Shown one piece after another: positions 7,695 through 15,765 of a stretch of DNA of 64,000 bases. Below the pieces are notes generated by a model, which had not been told where the DNA came from, did not search any database, and saw only the letters and a program-made list of their open reading frames with translations. A program made the position numbers and the translations under genes. Numbering within the stretch: position 1 is the stretch's first letter; each line of letters opens with the position of its first letter. The stretch spans positions 25,530-89,529 of the IMG/VR virus record IMGVR_UViG_3300028177_000003; one strand, given 5' to 3'. The DNA is from a virus.

Positions 7695-8084
7695 CTAATC
7701 GGACACTTTCCGGGCGTCGTTCGCTTGCTTGACCCTCGGGTCCTCAGGACCCAGCCCTCGGCACCACTTTGAGTCGGAAGGAGCCCAGGCTACACGGGCG
7801 GTGCTGCGCTTCCCCTTCTTGAGGGCGCGCTCAGCCTTTAGACACTCGCTCTGATTCGCATACGGGCCGAAGACGGCGCGCATCAGCCACGGGCGATGCG
7901 TCGAGGTGTAGCGTCCCCCACCCTTGATCTCCCCATTGTGCTGTCTCAGGCGGCGGAGAGGGTCCGTGGTCGCACCGACGTAGTGGAACCCCGGTAGGGG
8001 GTTCCCCCGCTTCCCGGTTCGGACTTCGAGGCTCTGGATGACGTAGACCCACCACTCATTCTTGGTCGGGCTCTCAGTCGTCAA
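7695..8084 (-). CDS. GIY-YIG family nuclease
   Basis: The family cleaves DNA using a Tyr/Arg/Glu site. Here the first strand is WWVYVIQS and the second FHYVGATTDPLRRLRQHNG, matching GIY...YVG-x10-RLxxH of UvrC, SLX1 and homing-type enzymes. A conserved-looking ALKKGKRS helix follows. I choose TTG 8084 because CGGGAG lies six bases upstream. A TTG at 8117 is possible but overlaps the previous gene by 44 bases. As a free-standing 129-residue domain it could act in repair, host DNA breakdown or homing. Confidence 0.8.
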   Translation of the reverse strand: MTTESPTKNEWWVYVIQSLEVRTGKRGNPLPGFHYVGATTDPLRRLRQHNGEIKGGGRYTSTHRPWLMRAVFGPYANQSECLKAERALKKGKRSTARVAWAPSDSKWCRGLGPEDPRVKQANDARKVSD

Positions 8085-8457
8085 CGAGCACTCCCGATAC
8101 TCGTGCTGAGATGTCAAAGCTCGTAGAGGATGACCACACGCTCGCCTTGACTATAGCCAGCGCCGGGATCTTGACGGGAGGACTGAAGGCGATGGGCAAC
8201 GCACTGGACATCAACACCATCGAGTCGACGAAGTTGTAGGCCCCGGCGAAGAGTGTTCCCCCGACCGTCTCTACCTCGTAGATCCCGTTTTCGGAGGCTG
8301 GTGTCTGGGCCTTGACCAAGACGCGGTTGCCCGCTGCCAGGCTGATGCCGTCTACTGTGGAGGGGGCTCCGCCTGCAAGCGTGGCAACGTCTGCCAGGGT
8401 GGCAACCCGACACGGGTTCTTGTAGGCAAGACTGAGCTGCTCCCCACTGACGGGCAT
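8074..8457 (-). CDS. Short tail-fibre-like protein, 127 aa
   Basis: Residues 18-65 (VATLADVATLAGG, then STVDGISLAAGNRVLVKAQ and ENGIYEV) match the repeated N-terminal module found in many phage tail fibre and appendage proteins. Here it stands almost alone, without the long shaft or tip. The remaining 60 residues are hydrophobic and Ser-rich. It could be a small adhesin subunit or the remnant of a longer fibre gene. The two flanking genes are not structural. Confidence 0.65.
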   Translation of the reverse strand: MPVSGEQLSLAYKNPCRVATLADVATLAGGAPSTVDGISLAAGNRVLVKAQTPASENGIYEVETVGGTLFAGAYNFVDSMVLMSSALPIAFSPPVKIPALAIVKASVWSSSTSFDISARVSGVLVDD

Positions 8458-8480
8458 CTGAACTCCAAAACCTGCGAGGA

Positions 8481-8508
8481 GTGTTCAGCTGTATAGGGTG
8501 TTCAGCTG
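8481..8508. repeat. Direct repeat GTGTTCAGCTG, two copies 17 bp apart
   Basis: GTGTTCAGCTG occurs at 8481-8491 and 8498-8508 with GTATAG between. It overlaps the stop codon of the sigma-like gene and precedes the fibre-like gene. Two helical turns would not be reached by a 17-bp period, so a binding-site role is uncertain. Confidence 0.4.
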
Positions 8509-9413
8509 CCCTCGGTGTCTGCCCAGTCGGCGGCCACCCTTCGGATTACCCTCGCGATGCTTGACACTGCGGAAACAGAACACCCAGCCAAGGCTGCCGT
8601 CTCCTTGAAGTTGTGTCCCTCGGAGATGTATCCCACACAGGCCTCCACATCCGTCGGGTTGTGGCCCTCAGACTGGGCCTCCCGGATAATGCGGGGGATC
8701 AGAGTCCTCTGGGCCGCTCTGAGCTCTGCTGCTCCTTCTTGCCGAGGCTCGCAGGTCACCAGGTCCGCTTCGGCTACGTCCAGGATTTCCCCGTCGTGAG
8801 TGCGTACACCGAAGCTCTCGTTCCGAGAGAGTCTGGAGTAGCGGCGACGGTAGTTGGAGAGGATGCAGCCCGCGACCATGTGGATGTAGTGTCCGAAGGA
8901 ACTCTTGCGGGGGTCGAAGGGACACTTCCCACTGTTGCGGATCAGGAGCCCCTTGCAAAGCTCCTGGAACACGTCCTCGGGATCGTACCCCATTCGAAAG
9001 ACCCGAGCGCAGAAGCCTGCGAAGAAGATCTTCCGAACCTCCATGTACCTCCGATCGAGATCAATGCCCAGGGGCACATGGACAGTGAGAACGTCTGGGA
9101 TCACCGGGGGTGCAGCCCGCTTGGTGATGGTCACTTGATTCTTCGGGTCGGACCGGAAGAGGGTCAGTGTGTCCAGAGCTGGGTATTGCACCCGACGATA
9201 GCGTCCCTGGCGGAAGTACCGGTCGAACGTGAGATGGGGGTCGTAAGCAGTAGGCAGTGCGTCTGGGTCCCTATTCACCAGAGCGATGATCGCCCGCTTC
9301 GCATTGGGGTACTTCCGAGTCCCCTGCGGCCAGTCTACCAGAACCCCCGCAGGGACCCTGGTGACACGGTGGCCGCCGTGTTCTGTTCGCGCGAAAAGGG
9401 TTGCCTGCTGCAT
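8502..9413 (-). CDS. Divergent sigma factor-like protein
   Basis: The 303-residue protein has an N-terminal part of about 110 residues that I do not recognise. Then come two segments with the spacing of sigma-70 family regions. Residues 143-195 look like region 2 (GYDPEDVFQELCKGLL, then FGHYIHMVAGCILSNYRRR), which binds the -10 element. Residues 255-293 look like the region 4 helix-turn-helix (FKETAALAGCSVSAVSSIARVI), which binds the -35 element. It resembles ECF-type factors in lacking clear region 1 and 3 motifs. I infer that it redirects RNA polymerase to phage promoters, the P1 elements being the obvious candidates. Confidence 0.7.
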   Translation of the reverse strand: MQQATLFARTEHGGHRVTRVPAGVLVDWPQGTRKYPNAKRAIIALVNRDPDALPTAYDPHLTFDRYFRQGRYRRVQYPALDTLTLFRSDPKNQVTITKRAAPPVIPDVLTVHVPLGIDLDRRYMEVRKIFFAGFCARVFRMGYDPEDVFQELCKGLLIRNSGKCPFDPRKSSFGHYIHMVAGCILSNYRRRYSRLSRNESFGVRTHDGEILDVAEADLVTCEPRQEGAAELRAAQRTLIPRIIREAQSEGHNPTDVEACVGYISEGHNFKETAALAGCSVSAVSSIARVIRRVAADWADTEGS

Positions 9414-9458
9414 CCTAAAGACCCCTTGATTTGGTACTTGAGGGAAAAGTAACTTGCA

Positions 9459-9478
9459 AGAGGGCGTGCGCGCCCTCT
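9459..9478 (-). terminator. Stem-loop terminator after the SLOG gene
   Basis: AGAGGGCG and CGCCCTCT form a perfect 8-bp stem with a 4-nt loop, 11 bases beyond the stop of the minus-strand gene ending at 9489. Only short T runs follow, so termination strength is uncertain. Confidence 0.55.
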
Positions 9479-9488
9479 AAACTTGGTT

Positions 9489-9965
9489 TTACCGCGTAGG
9501 TTGGAGCTCAAGGTAGCGATTTCGTACCTCGGAGTCGGAAAGACCCACGCCGAAGATGTCCTTGCTCTCGAGTTTTTGGGCCCGCCGTGCAATGTTCATT
9601 GTCATGTAGGTGCCAGACCGCTCCTGGCCTGTCCAGAAAGACGCCATGGTGTCGGAAAGTTCAACCATGCGTGTATTGCGGGCACGGTAGCTGGACCCAG
9701 CGGGCATGCGCTGCACCTCATGTGCTGTATCGGCGACGCTGGGGTCCGTAGCCTTCAGGTTTCCCGGAAACACCACCGTGCGGCGTACTTCCGGGAAATG
9801 ATCCGCGAACCAGTGGTGCACATACGCATCCACGCCGACGCAAGCGCCCGTGACTATGCCTGTAGGCTTGTGTCGCTCTACCAGGGTCGCCAGATCTCCG
9901 TCGATGCGGTCGCGGCTGGTCGCCGGCAAAGCTCGACTGGTTCCGGTGAACCCCAGTACTGCCAC
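9489..9965 (-). CDS. SLOG/DUF2493-like Rossmann protein
   Basis: The start VAVLGFTGTSR, the GACVGVDAYVHHW segment and YRARNTRMVELSDTMASFW follow the order of SLOG-superfamily proteins (DprA, TIGR00725 and DUF2493-like), which bind nucleotide-derived ligands or nucleic acid. I choose GTG 9965 because CGGAG lies seven bases upstream, while the ATG at 9980 has no ribosome site. A P1-like element ends at 9984. The protein could sense or process a nucleotide signal during infection. No partner effector gene is adjacent. Confidence 0.7.
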   Translation of the reverse strand: MAVLGFTGTSRALPATSRDRIDGDLATLVERHKPTGIVTGACVGVDAYVHHWFADHFPEVRRTVVFPGNLKATDPSVADTAHEVQRMPAGSSYRARNTRMVELSDTMASFWTGQERSGTYMTMNIARRAQKLESKDIFGVGLSDSEVRNRYLELQPTR

Positions 9966-9983
9966 TGCACTCTCCGTCATGGC

Positions 9984-10010
9984 TTACGTCTGGAGAATGC
10001 TCCCCGAACC
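9984..10010 (-). promoter_or_regulatory. P1-like promoter with variant first box
   Basis: Minus strand reads GGTTCGG, 13 nt, GACGTAA. The second box is perfect, and the first departs from GGTTCCC at two positions. It lies just before the SLOG gene. Confidence 0.5.
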
Positions 10011-10044
10011 CCCTTGGACCAAACTTTTCTGCGAGCCCCGGTTC

Positions 10045-10317
10045 TCAGCCTTGAGAATGGGGGGCGTCGGCGCGGATCTTCTCGGCCAGGTCGGCGAATC
10101 CTGCGGCCTCCCAGTGCTCCGCGCAGTAGCAGCCCAGGGTAGCCCCGAGCTTCATCTGGACACCGGCCAGTCCTACCGGACGAGCGATGAGACGTTCGAC
10201 CCCAGGCTGGGTGCACCGGGCATCTGGGTCGCGGGGATCTCTCCCGGCGTGACACTGGTGGACACCTTCCCCGGTGTAGCCGCAGCGGCAGGGAGAATGA
10301 GGGGAGCAAAGGCTCAC
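10045..10317 (-). CDS. Cys/His-rich small protein, 90 aa
   Basis: The N-terminus is crowded with potential metal ligands (CSPHSPCRCGYTGEGVHQCH) and another pair lies at CYCAEHW. This predicts one or two zinc sites. The GTG start overlaps the TGA of the RecA-like gene as GTGA, so it is coupled to it. No family recognised. Confidence 0.65.
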   Translation of the reverse strand: MSLCSPHSPCRCGYTGEGVHQCHAGRDPRDPDARCTQPGVERLIARPVGLAGVQMKLGATLGCYCAEHWEAAGFADLAEKIRADAPHSQG

Positions 10318-10883
10318 AGTGAAACCCCCGGAATGGTGAAGTCGCCGGAGAGACCGCTCAGGCCGGTCTGGTCCTTCGTGAAACGGTATCCGAAGCCCTC
10401 ACGCTCTCGAGTGAGTCTGATCACCCGATCGGCCAAGTAGTCAAAGACACGTTGACCCCTACCCAGGGCGACGATAGAAACGGAGGACATCGAGGCCCGA
10501 AGAGTGTTCAGGGTTCTCTCCCAGTCAGCACCAATGTGCTCTTCATGGGTGGTGCAGCGATGTATGTCGTCCAGAATCAGCAGCCCGAAGGGGTGTCGGT
10601 TCAAGAAGGAGAGCGCAACATCTCGGATCTGGTGTAACTGTGCTGACTGCACCAGAGCGAAGTTGCCGCCCGGTTTGATGCCCATGTGCCCCATTAGGTA
10701 TGCAGAGGCCACCCTTTCGGGGTCCACGTAGCACACTGGGAGGCCCGCCGACAAGGCGAGGCTGGCTGCCCGCAGGGCGAAGGAGGTCTTGCCCGAACCA
10801 GGGCTGCCCGTCACGTGTGTCAGGTGGCCGAACTGCAGGGTGCTTTGAACAAGTTCTTCCAGGGTGAGGGGAGGGATTGTCAC
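10314..10883 (-). CDS. RecA/RadB-like P-loop ATPase, 189 aa
   Basis: Walker A is VTGSPGSGKTSFALRAA near residue 24 and Walker B is LLILDDIHRC near residue 104. The core between them and the following strand SIVALGRGQ match RecA-fold ATPases of the RadA/RadB and DnaB class. At 189 residues it is only the core domain, without RecA N- or C-terminal extensions. I infer a recombination mediator or a DNA-dependent motor. It sits in a coupled run with the genes at 10880 and 10045. Confidence 0.8.
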   Translation of the reverse strand: MTIPPLTLEELVQSTLQFGHLTHVTGSPGSGKTSFALRAASLALSAGLPVCYVDPERVASAYLMGHMGIKPGGNFALVQSAQLHQIRDVALSFLNRHPFGLLILDDIHRCTTHEEHIGADWERTLNTLRASMSSVSIVALGRGQRVFDYLADRVIRLTREREGFGYRFTKDQTGLSGLSGDFTIPGVSL

Positions 10884-11458
10884 GCACTCTCCCAGCGGGA
10901 CCGCTCGAGCATCTTGCGGTTGTCGGTCCAGTCATCCAGGTATGAGTAGCACCACCCGTGCTCGCCCATCCGGTCAAGGGCATCTACAGCCTCGGGAATC
11001 TCCACGCCCATGTAGGCGACGCTGTCTGCCATCTGGCCGAAGGCAGCACAGTCAGCCCATTGCTGGGGAACCTTGCGGTCAGCCAGCGGTCCGTCCTCCT
11101 TCATGAGACGCCAGGTCAAGTCGACCACCTTCCCAGAGGGGGTCACGACCCAGGCATGGTGCACGGGAATGATGCGAGTTGCGAAACCCTCGAAGTAGCG
11201 AAGCTCGCCCCCGGAGATGGCCGCCAGTCGCTGGGCGTTGTAGAAGCACTCCTTCATCTCGAACTGGAGGCCCGACCCGACCCGGTCGACCGTTTCACAT
11301 TCCGCTTCGGAAAGAGACTCACCCGGCGCGGGGAACAGGGTCCCGTGCTCAAGCACCAGCTCATGCATGTTGAGCATGTCCGGGTGGCTTCCCATCCCGC
11401 TGATCATCCCCGAGACCTGCTCCAGGTAGCTCTTCAGGCCAGCTGCGGCGTCGCTCAT
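10880..11458 (-). CDS. Hypothetical protein, 192 aa
   Basis: ATG 11458 follows AAAGGGAGG at eight bases. The middle (ECFYNAQRLA, then PVHHAWVVTPSGKVVDLTWR) resembles the Cys...His...Asp order of transglutaminase-like or NlpC-like small domains, in which a Cys lies before an N-terminal helix and a His on a strand. The evidence is weak and enzyme activity is not asserted. It is coupled to the RecA-like gene by a four-base overlap. Confidence 0.65.
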   Translation of the reverse strand: MSDAAAGLKSYLEQVSGMISGMGSHPDMLNMHELVLEHGTLFPAPGESLSEAECETVDRVGSGLQFEMKECFYNAQRLAAISGGELRYFEGFATRIIPVHHAWVVTPSGKVVDLTWRLMKEDGPLADRKVPQQWADCAAFGQMADSVAYMGVEIPEAVDALDRMGEHGWCYSYLDDWTDNRKMLERSRWESA

Positions 11459-11478
11459 GATGTGGGTCCTCCCTTTGG

Positions 11479-11601
11479 TTACGTCTTGTTCAGGCGGAAG
11501 AGCTTCGAGAACTTGTGGTTCCGGCGCTCCTCGTGGAGGGGGAACGTCCAGTCCTCGAGGAGGCAAAGCGGGTGACCCAGGGCAGGGATGAGTAGTCTCA
11601 C
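11479..11601 (-). CDS. Small basic protein, 40 aa
   Basis: GTG 11601 overlaps the ligase stop as GTGA and has GGGAGGT five bases upstream. The product starts MRLLIPALGHPLCLL and ends in a basic helix (RRNHKFSKLFRLNKT). It is coupled to the ligase and could be a small regulator or a membrane-associated peptide. Its final codons ACG TAA mimic the second box of the P1 element. Confidence 0.6.
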   Translation of the reverse strand: MRLLIPALGHPLCLLEDWTFPLHEERRNHKFSKLFRLNKT

Positions 11602-13538
11602 GAGCGACCTCCCAGCCGGGTCCACATCTCGTCAACGGTGAGGATCTCAACGCCGAGGTCCAGCGCGTTCTTCACCTTGCCCGTCGTCTTGGCGGGCTTG
11701 CCGTTCACCAGGAGGGTGGTGTTCCGGCTGACACCGGAGGCGATGCGTCCGCCCTCGGCCACGATCTTCGCGGCCATGTCCGCGTCGCGGAAGTTGGTCA
11801 TGCAGACCGCCTGGCCGGTCATCGAGGAGCCAGTCGCGGCTACCTTGACGGGCTTGATGATCTGGACGCCCGAGGCCAGGATGTGGAGCATCAGGGGCTT
11901 GCGCTCCTCGAACCCGGCGCGGAAGGCAGCCGCCCGCCCGGCACCGAAGCCCGGCACCGAAGCCATCTCCGCCTCGGTGACCGAGGCCAGCTTGTTGAGG
12001 TCGTCGTAGCCCGCGTCCACCAGGAGGCTGACCATCTTGCGTCCGACCAGGTTGATGCCCAGCGAGCCGACGAAGAGGTCAACCGGCATGGTGCGGGAGT
12101 TGTTCAGCGAGGCGATGACGCGCTTGGCGTTGCCCCCGAACCGACGCCCGTCGATTTCGAAGTTCGCCAGCTCAGTCTCGTCGAGTCCGTACAGCCCCGC
12201 GATGTCCGAGATCACACCCGCTTCCACCAGGGCGCGGACCAGGGCCTCTCCGAGGTGGAGGATGTTCACCTTCTCGACCCAGCGGAGGATCATCCCGATG
12301 ACGCGAGCCCCGCAGTCGGGACCGTAGCACATCAAGTACTCACCCTCAGCCCCGGTGAGGCCCTTGCACATCTCCAGGGTGTAGCCGCAAGTGGGGCAGC
12401 TGGTCGGGGTGGTGAACGGGGTTCCGCCCGCCGAGGACAGCACGCTGGCCACGCGGGGGATCACGTCGTTCTGTCGCGCTGCCTCGATGAGGTCGCCGGG
12501 GTAGAGGTGGGGCACCCCGGCGTCCTGGGCCAGGCCCTCAACGTAGGCCACGTTGTAGAGGGAGGCGCGGGACACCATGGCTCCGGCCAGCTCAACCGGG
12601 TCGAACTCAGCCACGGGGGTGATGCGCCCGGAGTTGCCGACCTGCCACACGATGTTGCGCAGGGTGCTGGCCTTGGACTCGTGAGGGAACTTCACCGCGA
12701 CAGCGGCGCGAGGGCGCAAGCTGTGCGTCCCGTAGGACTCACGCTTGTCCGTGTCGTTGATCTCGACCACCCAGCCGTCGATGTCGTAGTCCAGCGCGGC
12801 ACGGTCGCCCTTGATGTAGGCTTCGCGGAGCGCGATAAGGGACTGCGCCGTGACCAGACGAGAGTTGGGGACTCGGAAGCCCTGGCTCACGAGGTCAGCC
12901 AGCTCACCCGCCCGGTCGCCGCAGGGGTGCTTCTCCAGGGTGAGGTTGTAGGCGATGACCGTGAGGTGCTTCGCCTTCTGCCAGTTGGACTGACGCTTCG
13001 CCGTGCCGCTGGCCGTGTTGCGGGTGTTCGACTCGCCGGGGAAGTGGGCCGCGAAGTCCGACTTGAGACACATGATCTCGGCGCGGACGTAGGCCATGCC
13101 GACCCAGGCGGTGCGCTGGGGCACTCCCTGCATCACCCGGACGTTGCGAGTGATGTCCTCGCCGACTTCGCCGTCGCCGCGAGTCTCAGCGCGCTCCAGG
13201 AGTCCGTCGTTGTAGGTGAGCAGCACCGAGATGCCGTCGAGCTTCTCGGTGGCGAGGAGCTGAACGATCCCGTAGGTGGCTGCCCACTTCAGAAAGGCGG
13301 CGTCGTCCTGCGCCTTGTCCAGCGATCCCATGGGGATGGGGTGCGCGACCTTTGCCCAGCCGGAATCAGCGGGAGCCCCGACCTTGGTCAGCGCGGGGTG
13401 AACCGGGTCCAGAGAACGGAGCTGGTCCTCAAGGGCGTCGTACTGGGCGTCCGACAGAATCGGCGCTCCGCCCCCGTAGTATGAGGCGCTGGCAGCGATG
13501 AGGCGCACGCCAAGCGCGTCGGCAGTCTGATTACTCAT
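11598..13538 (-). CDS. ligA: NAD+-dependent DNA ligase
   Basis: LigA seals nicks using NAD+ as AMP donor. The 646-residue protein has the full bacterial layout: adenylation domain with active-site Lys99 in TEKLDG and the downstream ETRGDGEVGED block, OB fold, a Cys4 zinc finger (CPTCGYTLEMC and CYGPDC) near residues 375-402, helix-hairpin-helix repeats (SVTEAEMASVPGFGAG) and a C-terminal BRCT domain (TGSSMTGQ, then NTTLLVNGK). A phage that carries NAD+ ligase instead of the T4-type ATP enzyme seals its own Okazaki nicks. It is expressed from the P1 element at 13562 and followed by a coupled 40-codon gene. Confidence 0.95.
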   Translation of the reverse strand: MSNQTADALGVRLIAASASYYGGGAPILSDAQYDALEDQLRSLDPVHPALTKVGAPADSGWAKVAHPIPMGSLDKAQDDAAFLKWAATYGIVQLLATEKLDGISVLLTYNDGLLERAETRGDGEVGEDITRNVRVMQGVPQRTAWVGMAYVRAEIMCLKSDFAAHFPGESNTRNTASGTAKRQSNWQKAKHLTVIAYNLTLEKHPCGDRAGELADLVSQGFRVPNSRLVTAQSLIALREAYIKGDRAALDYDIDGWVVEINDTDKRESYGTHSLRPRAAVAVKFPHESKASTLRNIVWQVGNSGRITPVAEFDPVELAGAMVSRASLYNVAYVEGLAQDAGVPHLYPGDLIEAARQNDVIPRVASVLSSAGGTPFTTPTSCPTCGYTLEMCKGLTGAEGEYLMCYGPDCGARVIGMILRWVEKVNILHLGEALVRALVEAGVISDIAGLYGLDETELANFEIDGRRFGGNAKRVIASLNNSRTMPVDLFVGSLGINLVGRKMVSLLVDAGYDDLNKLASVTEAEMASVPGFGAGRAAAFRAGFEERKPLMLHILASGVQIIKPVKVAATGSSMTGQAVCMTNFRDADMAAKIVAEGGRIASGVSRNTTLLVNGKPAKTTGKVKNALDLGVEILTVDEMWTRLGGRS

Positions 13539-13561
13539 GGGGTATCTCTCCTACACTTCGA

Positions 13562-13588
13562 TTACGTCGGCTGGGGCGCGGGGGAACC
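13562..13588 (-). promoter_or_regulatory. P1-type promoter of the ligase gene
   Basis: Minus strand reads GGTTCCC, 13 nt, GACGTAA. It is followed by TCGAAGTGTAGGAG and the ligase start codon. Confidence 0.8.
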
Positions 13589-13632
13589 CTCCAAAATCCG
13601 TATTCAAGGGCGCTCGGGTCCGTCCTCGGGGT

Positions 13633-13779
13633 TCAGTACTCCCACTCGTCATCGCTCTCGCCGCCGAGCCGCTGGGAATCCAGGAGGTCATCCCCCACAT
13701 CCGCCCGGTGAGCGGAGAGCTTGCGCAGGCGCTCCTGGAGGGGCTCCATATCCGCCAGGATTTCAGCTTCGGTCCTCAT
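13633..13779 (-). CDS. Small acidic protein, 48 aa
   Basis: ATG 13779 has GAGGAGAGG just upstream and overlaps the end of the next gene by 17 bases. The peptide is helical and acidic (MRTEAEILADMEPLQERL, ending ESDDEWEY). Function unknown. It is the last gene of the CCA-enzyme unit. Confidence 0.6.
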   Translation of the reverse strand: MRTEAEILADMEPLQERLRKLSAHRADVGDDLLDSQRLGGESDDEWEY

Positions 13780-13987
13780 AATCCTCTCCTCGCAAAAGAC
13801 GCTCGGCCTGGTTCTGGGTTAGGGTCTCCCGGAAAAGCTCCAGAAAGCGCTGGGAGTTCTCCCCCCAGATCTTCAATCCCAAGAAGAAGACAGACCCGTC
13901 CTTCTCGGCTTCCACGAGATACTGCTCCCCGGCCTTGAGTTGACCTATACGTTCTTCTGCAGTGGTGTTCCAGGCGAAAACCTTCAC
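13763..13987 (-). CDS. Hypothetical protein, 74 aa
   Basis: The start overlaps the stop of the CCA-adding enzyme by four bases. The product has an antiparallel-looking strand region (QYLVEAEKDGSVFFLGLKIW) and a C-terminal helix with charged residues. Not recognised. Tight coupling suggests expression with the tRNA enzyme. Confidence 0.65.
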   Translation of the reverse strand: MKVFAWNTTAEERIGQLKAGEQYLVEAEKDGSVFFLGLKIWGENSQRFLELFRETLTQNQAERLLRGEDYEDRS

Positions 13988-15471
13988 GCTTCCCCCACGG
14001 GAAGGACCTGGGCCAGGATCTGGTCCGCGTCCAGGGTATCGTCACTGAACTGAAGCTCAAGGGCTTCGGCCAGGATCTTCCCGAACAGGGGACCCGGCTT
14101 CAGGCCAGCCTTGATCAGGTCTCGGCCCTGGACCTTCGGCTGGACCGCCGAGTTGTCCGCGTCGAACTTCTCGGCCCAGTCGAAGATCCGGCTGGAGGAC
14201 TCGTGCTCCCAGTTGGGCGAACCCGAGGCCAGCGACCGGGAACCGTCGGGCACCGAAGCACACGAGTCACACTGGCACATCCGGCCGATGAGGCGAAGGT
14301 CGCCCCCGGCCAGCTCCATGCCTCGAGCCAGGCGGGCGTATCCGCCCTTGCCTGCGTTTCCGGCACGCAGCGACCAGGGTCGCATGTGCATACCGACGAT
14401 GCCTCGCACCAGGTTGATCAGCTTGGTGTTGTTCGTGAGTCGACGTAGGAACGTCTCCGACGGGTCCATGCCCGCCACGTCGTGCCCGTATGCCGTCCAG
14501 AGCATGTCCTCCGGCTGCTTGCCGTTCTCTTCCGCCAGCTTCTTGACCCGAGGGTCCTGCGCGGCGATCATCTCGGGCGTGATCGTCTTCTCCGGCTTGC
14601 CCATGTCGTGCAGAAACACGCCGAACGCGAAGGCCGTGCGCTGGTGTTCCGGGATCTCATCTCGGATTTCGGCCATGGCGTCGGCGGCCAGGCAGGCGTG
14701 CGTCCAGACGTTTCCCTCGGGGTGCCACTCGGGGTGCTGGTCCGTCTCCCGCAGAGCGTTCAGCTCGGGGAACATCTCGATGAGACCGGAGTCAACCAGG
14801 AAGTGCAGTCCCACCGAGGGACGCTCTGCCTTGAGGAGGAGCTTCTCAAACTCGGGGAGCAGACGCTCATGAGGCTCGAACGTCAGGGCCTCCCGCAGTC
14901 CCCGGATGAGGGTCATCGTCGCGGGGTCCACCGTCTTCGCCTTGCGAGCCAGCAGCTGCATTGCACGGAGAGCCCGCACAGGGTCCTGGGTGAACAGCTC
15001 AGCGTCCGTCGCACGGAGGATGCCCGCAGCGAGGTCAGCTTCACCGCCGAAGGGATCCTCCAGGGCTCCGGTGTCCAGGTTCACGGCCATTGCGTTGAGG
15101 GTGAAGTCCCGACGCCGTGCGGCTTCGGCCACGGTCATCGTGGGGTCCATCGCCGTCTGGAACTCGGGGTGGCTCGCACCGACATGGTTCGACGTACAGG
15201 GGACGTTGACGTCAACGTCGAACCCGTCGACCGTGATCTTGATGATCCCGAAGGACTTCCCGACCGTCTTGGGGTTGAGGTCCGCGAACAGCGTCTCCAG
15301 ACGAGAGTAGCCCAGACCGAAGACCTCGAGGTCCCAGTCCTTCGGCTCCCGACCCTGAATGAGGTCGATGACCGCGCCTCCGACCAGCATGGCCGTTCCG
15401 CCTGCGCCCTTGACGCGGCGAACGAGCTGGCGGACGGGTCCGGGGATGCGATGGATCTCGATGCTGGTCAT
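13984..15471 (-). CDS. cca: tRNA nucleotidyltransferase (CCA-adding enzyme), class II
   Basis: The enzyme adds or repairs the 3'-CCA of tRNA. The head domain shows AMLVGGAVIDLIQGREPKDW with the catalytic DWDLEV, and the RRDFTLNAMAVNLDTG block that follows is the hallmark of the class II family. After the neck and body helices comes an HD-type domain (FGVFLHDMGKPEKT) as in the bacterial long form with phosphohydrolase activity. The length of 495 aa is typical. With the Thg1-like enzyme, the tmRNA and the release factor it belongs to a translation-maintenance set. It reads from a P1 promoter at 15491. Confidence 0.93.
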   Translation of the reverse strand: MTSIEIHRIPGPVRQLVRRVKGAGGTAMLVGGAVIDLIQGREPKDWDLEVFGLGYSRLETLFADLNPKTVGKSFGIIKITVDGFDVDVNVPCTSNHVGASHPEFQTAMDPTMTVAEAARRRDFTLNAMAVNLDTGALEDPFGGEADLAAGILRATDAELFTQDPVRALRAMQLLARKAKTVDPATMTLIRGLREALTFEPHERLLPEFEKLLLKAERPSVGLHFLVDSGLIEMFPELNALRETDQHPEWHPEGNVWTHACLAADAMAEIRDEIPEHQRTAFAFGVFLHDMGKPEKTITPEMIAAQDPRVKKLAEENGKQPEDMLWTAYGHDVAGMDPSETFLRRLTNNTKLINLVRGIVGMHMRPWSLRAGNAGKGGYARLARGMELAGGDLRLIGRMCQCDSCASVPDGSRSLASGSPNWEHESSSRIFDWAEKFDADNSAVQPKVQGRDLIKAGLKPGPLFGKILAEALELQFSDDTLDADQILAQVLPVGEA

Positions 15472-15490
15472 GCTTTCCTCTCGGAGGGTC

Positions 15491-15517
15491 TTACGTCGCG
15501 GGCTGCGTGAGGGAACC
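15491..15517 (-). promoter_or_regulatory. P1-type promoter of the CCA-enzyme gene
   Basis: Minus strand reads GGTTCCC, 13 nt, GACGTAA, then GACCCTCCGAGAGGAAAGC and the start codon. Confidence 0.8.
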
Positions 15518-15585
15518 CGGTTCAGTCAAGGGGGATGACTTCGTCGCCGTGCCACGGACACCTCAAAGGCAAGGGCTCCCAGAAC

Positions 15586-15612
15586 TTACGTCCCGTCTTC
15601 ACCAGGGGAAGC
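15586..15612 (-). promoter_or_regulatory. P1-like element overlapping a gene end
   Basis: GCTTCCC, 13 nt, GACGTAA is perfect in spacing and box sequence but lies in the last codons of the 59-residue gene, whose ACG TAA forms the second box. It could be a tandem promoter for the CCA gene or a chance match. Confidence 0.4.
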
Positions 15613-15765
15613 CTCGGTCTTGAACACCAGGCGCACAGTCTGCTTCCGCCCCTTGTTGTTCACACGAACGACCATCTCGGCGTCCTCGGGAATCTTCATG
15701 CCGTCCAGGAGAAGACTCCGGCGGAGATGCTTCTCGATCTCCGCCCACTCAAGTACCACTTGCAT
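15586..15765 (-). CDS. Hypothetical protein, 59 aa
   Basis: ATG 15765 follows GGAGGTAGGGG and overlaps the end of the upstream gene by 17 bases. The product has a charged helix (VLEWAEIEKHLRRSLL) and a strand-rich basic second half. Not recognised. It ends the unit that begins near 17.3 kb. Confidence 0.6.
   Translation of the reverse strand: MQVVLEWAEIEKHLRRSLLLDGMKIPEDAEMVVRVNNKGRKQTVRLVFKTEASPGEDGT

Noticed and set aside
8074-8457. Frameshift in the short tail-fibre-like gene
   Set aside because: Another frame ends at 8114 and would suit a TTG start at 8117, but the TTG at 8084 with CGGGAG upstream fits the annotated frame ending at 8074 as well.
11479-11485. GACGTAA on the minus strand as another P1 copy
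   Set aside because: It is the last codons (ACG TAA) of the 40-residue gene and has no first box 13 bases upstream.
11883-13484. Long plus-strand open frame of 533 codons opposite the ligase
   Set aside because: It is antisense to a clear LigA with all domains. Its residues are Arg/His/Val-rich, as GC-rich shadow frames are, and it has no ribosome site.
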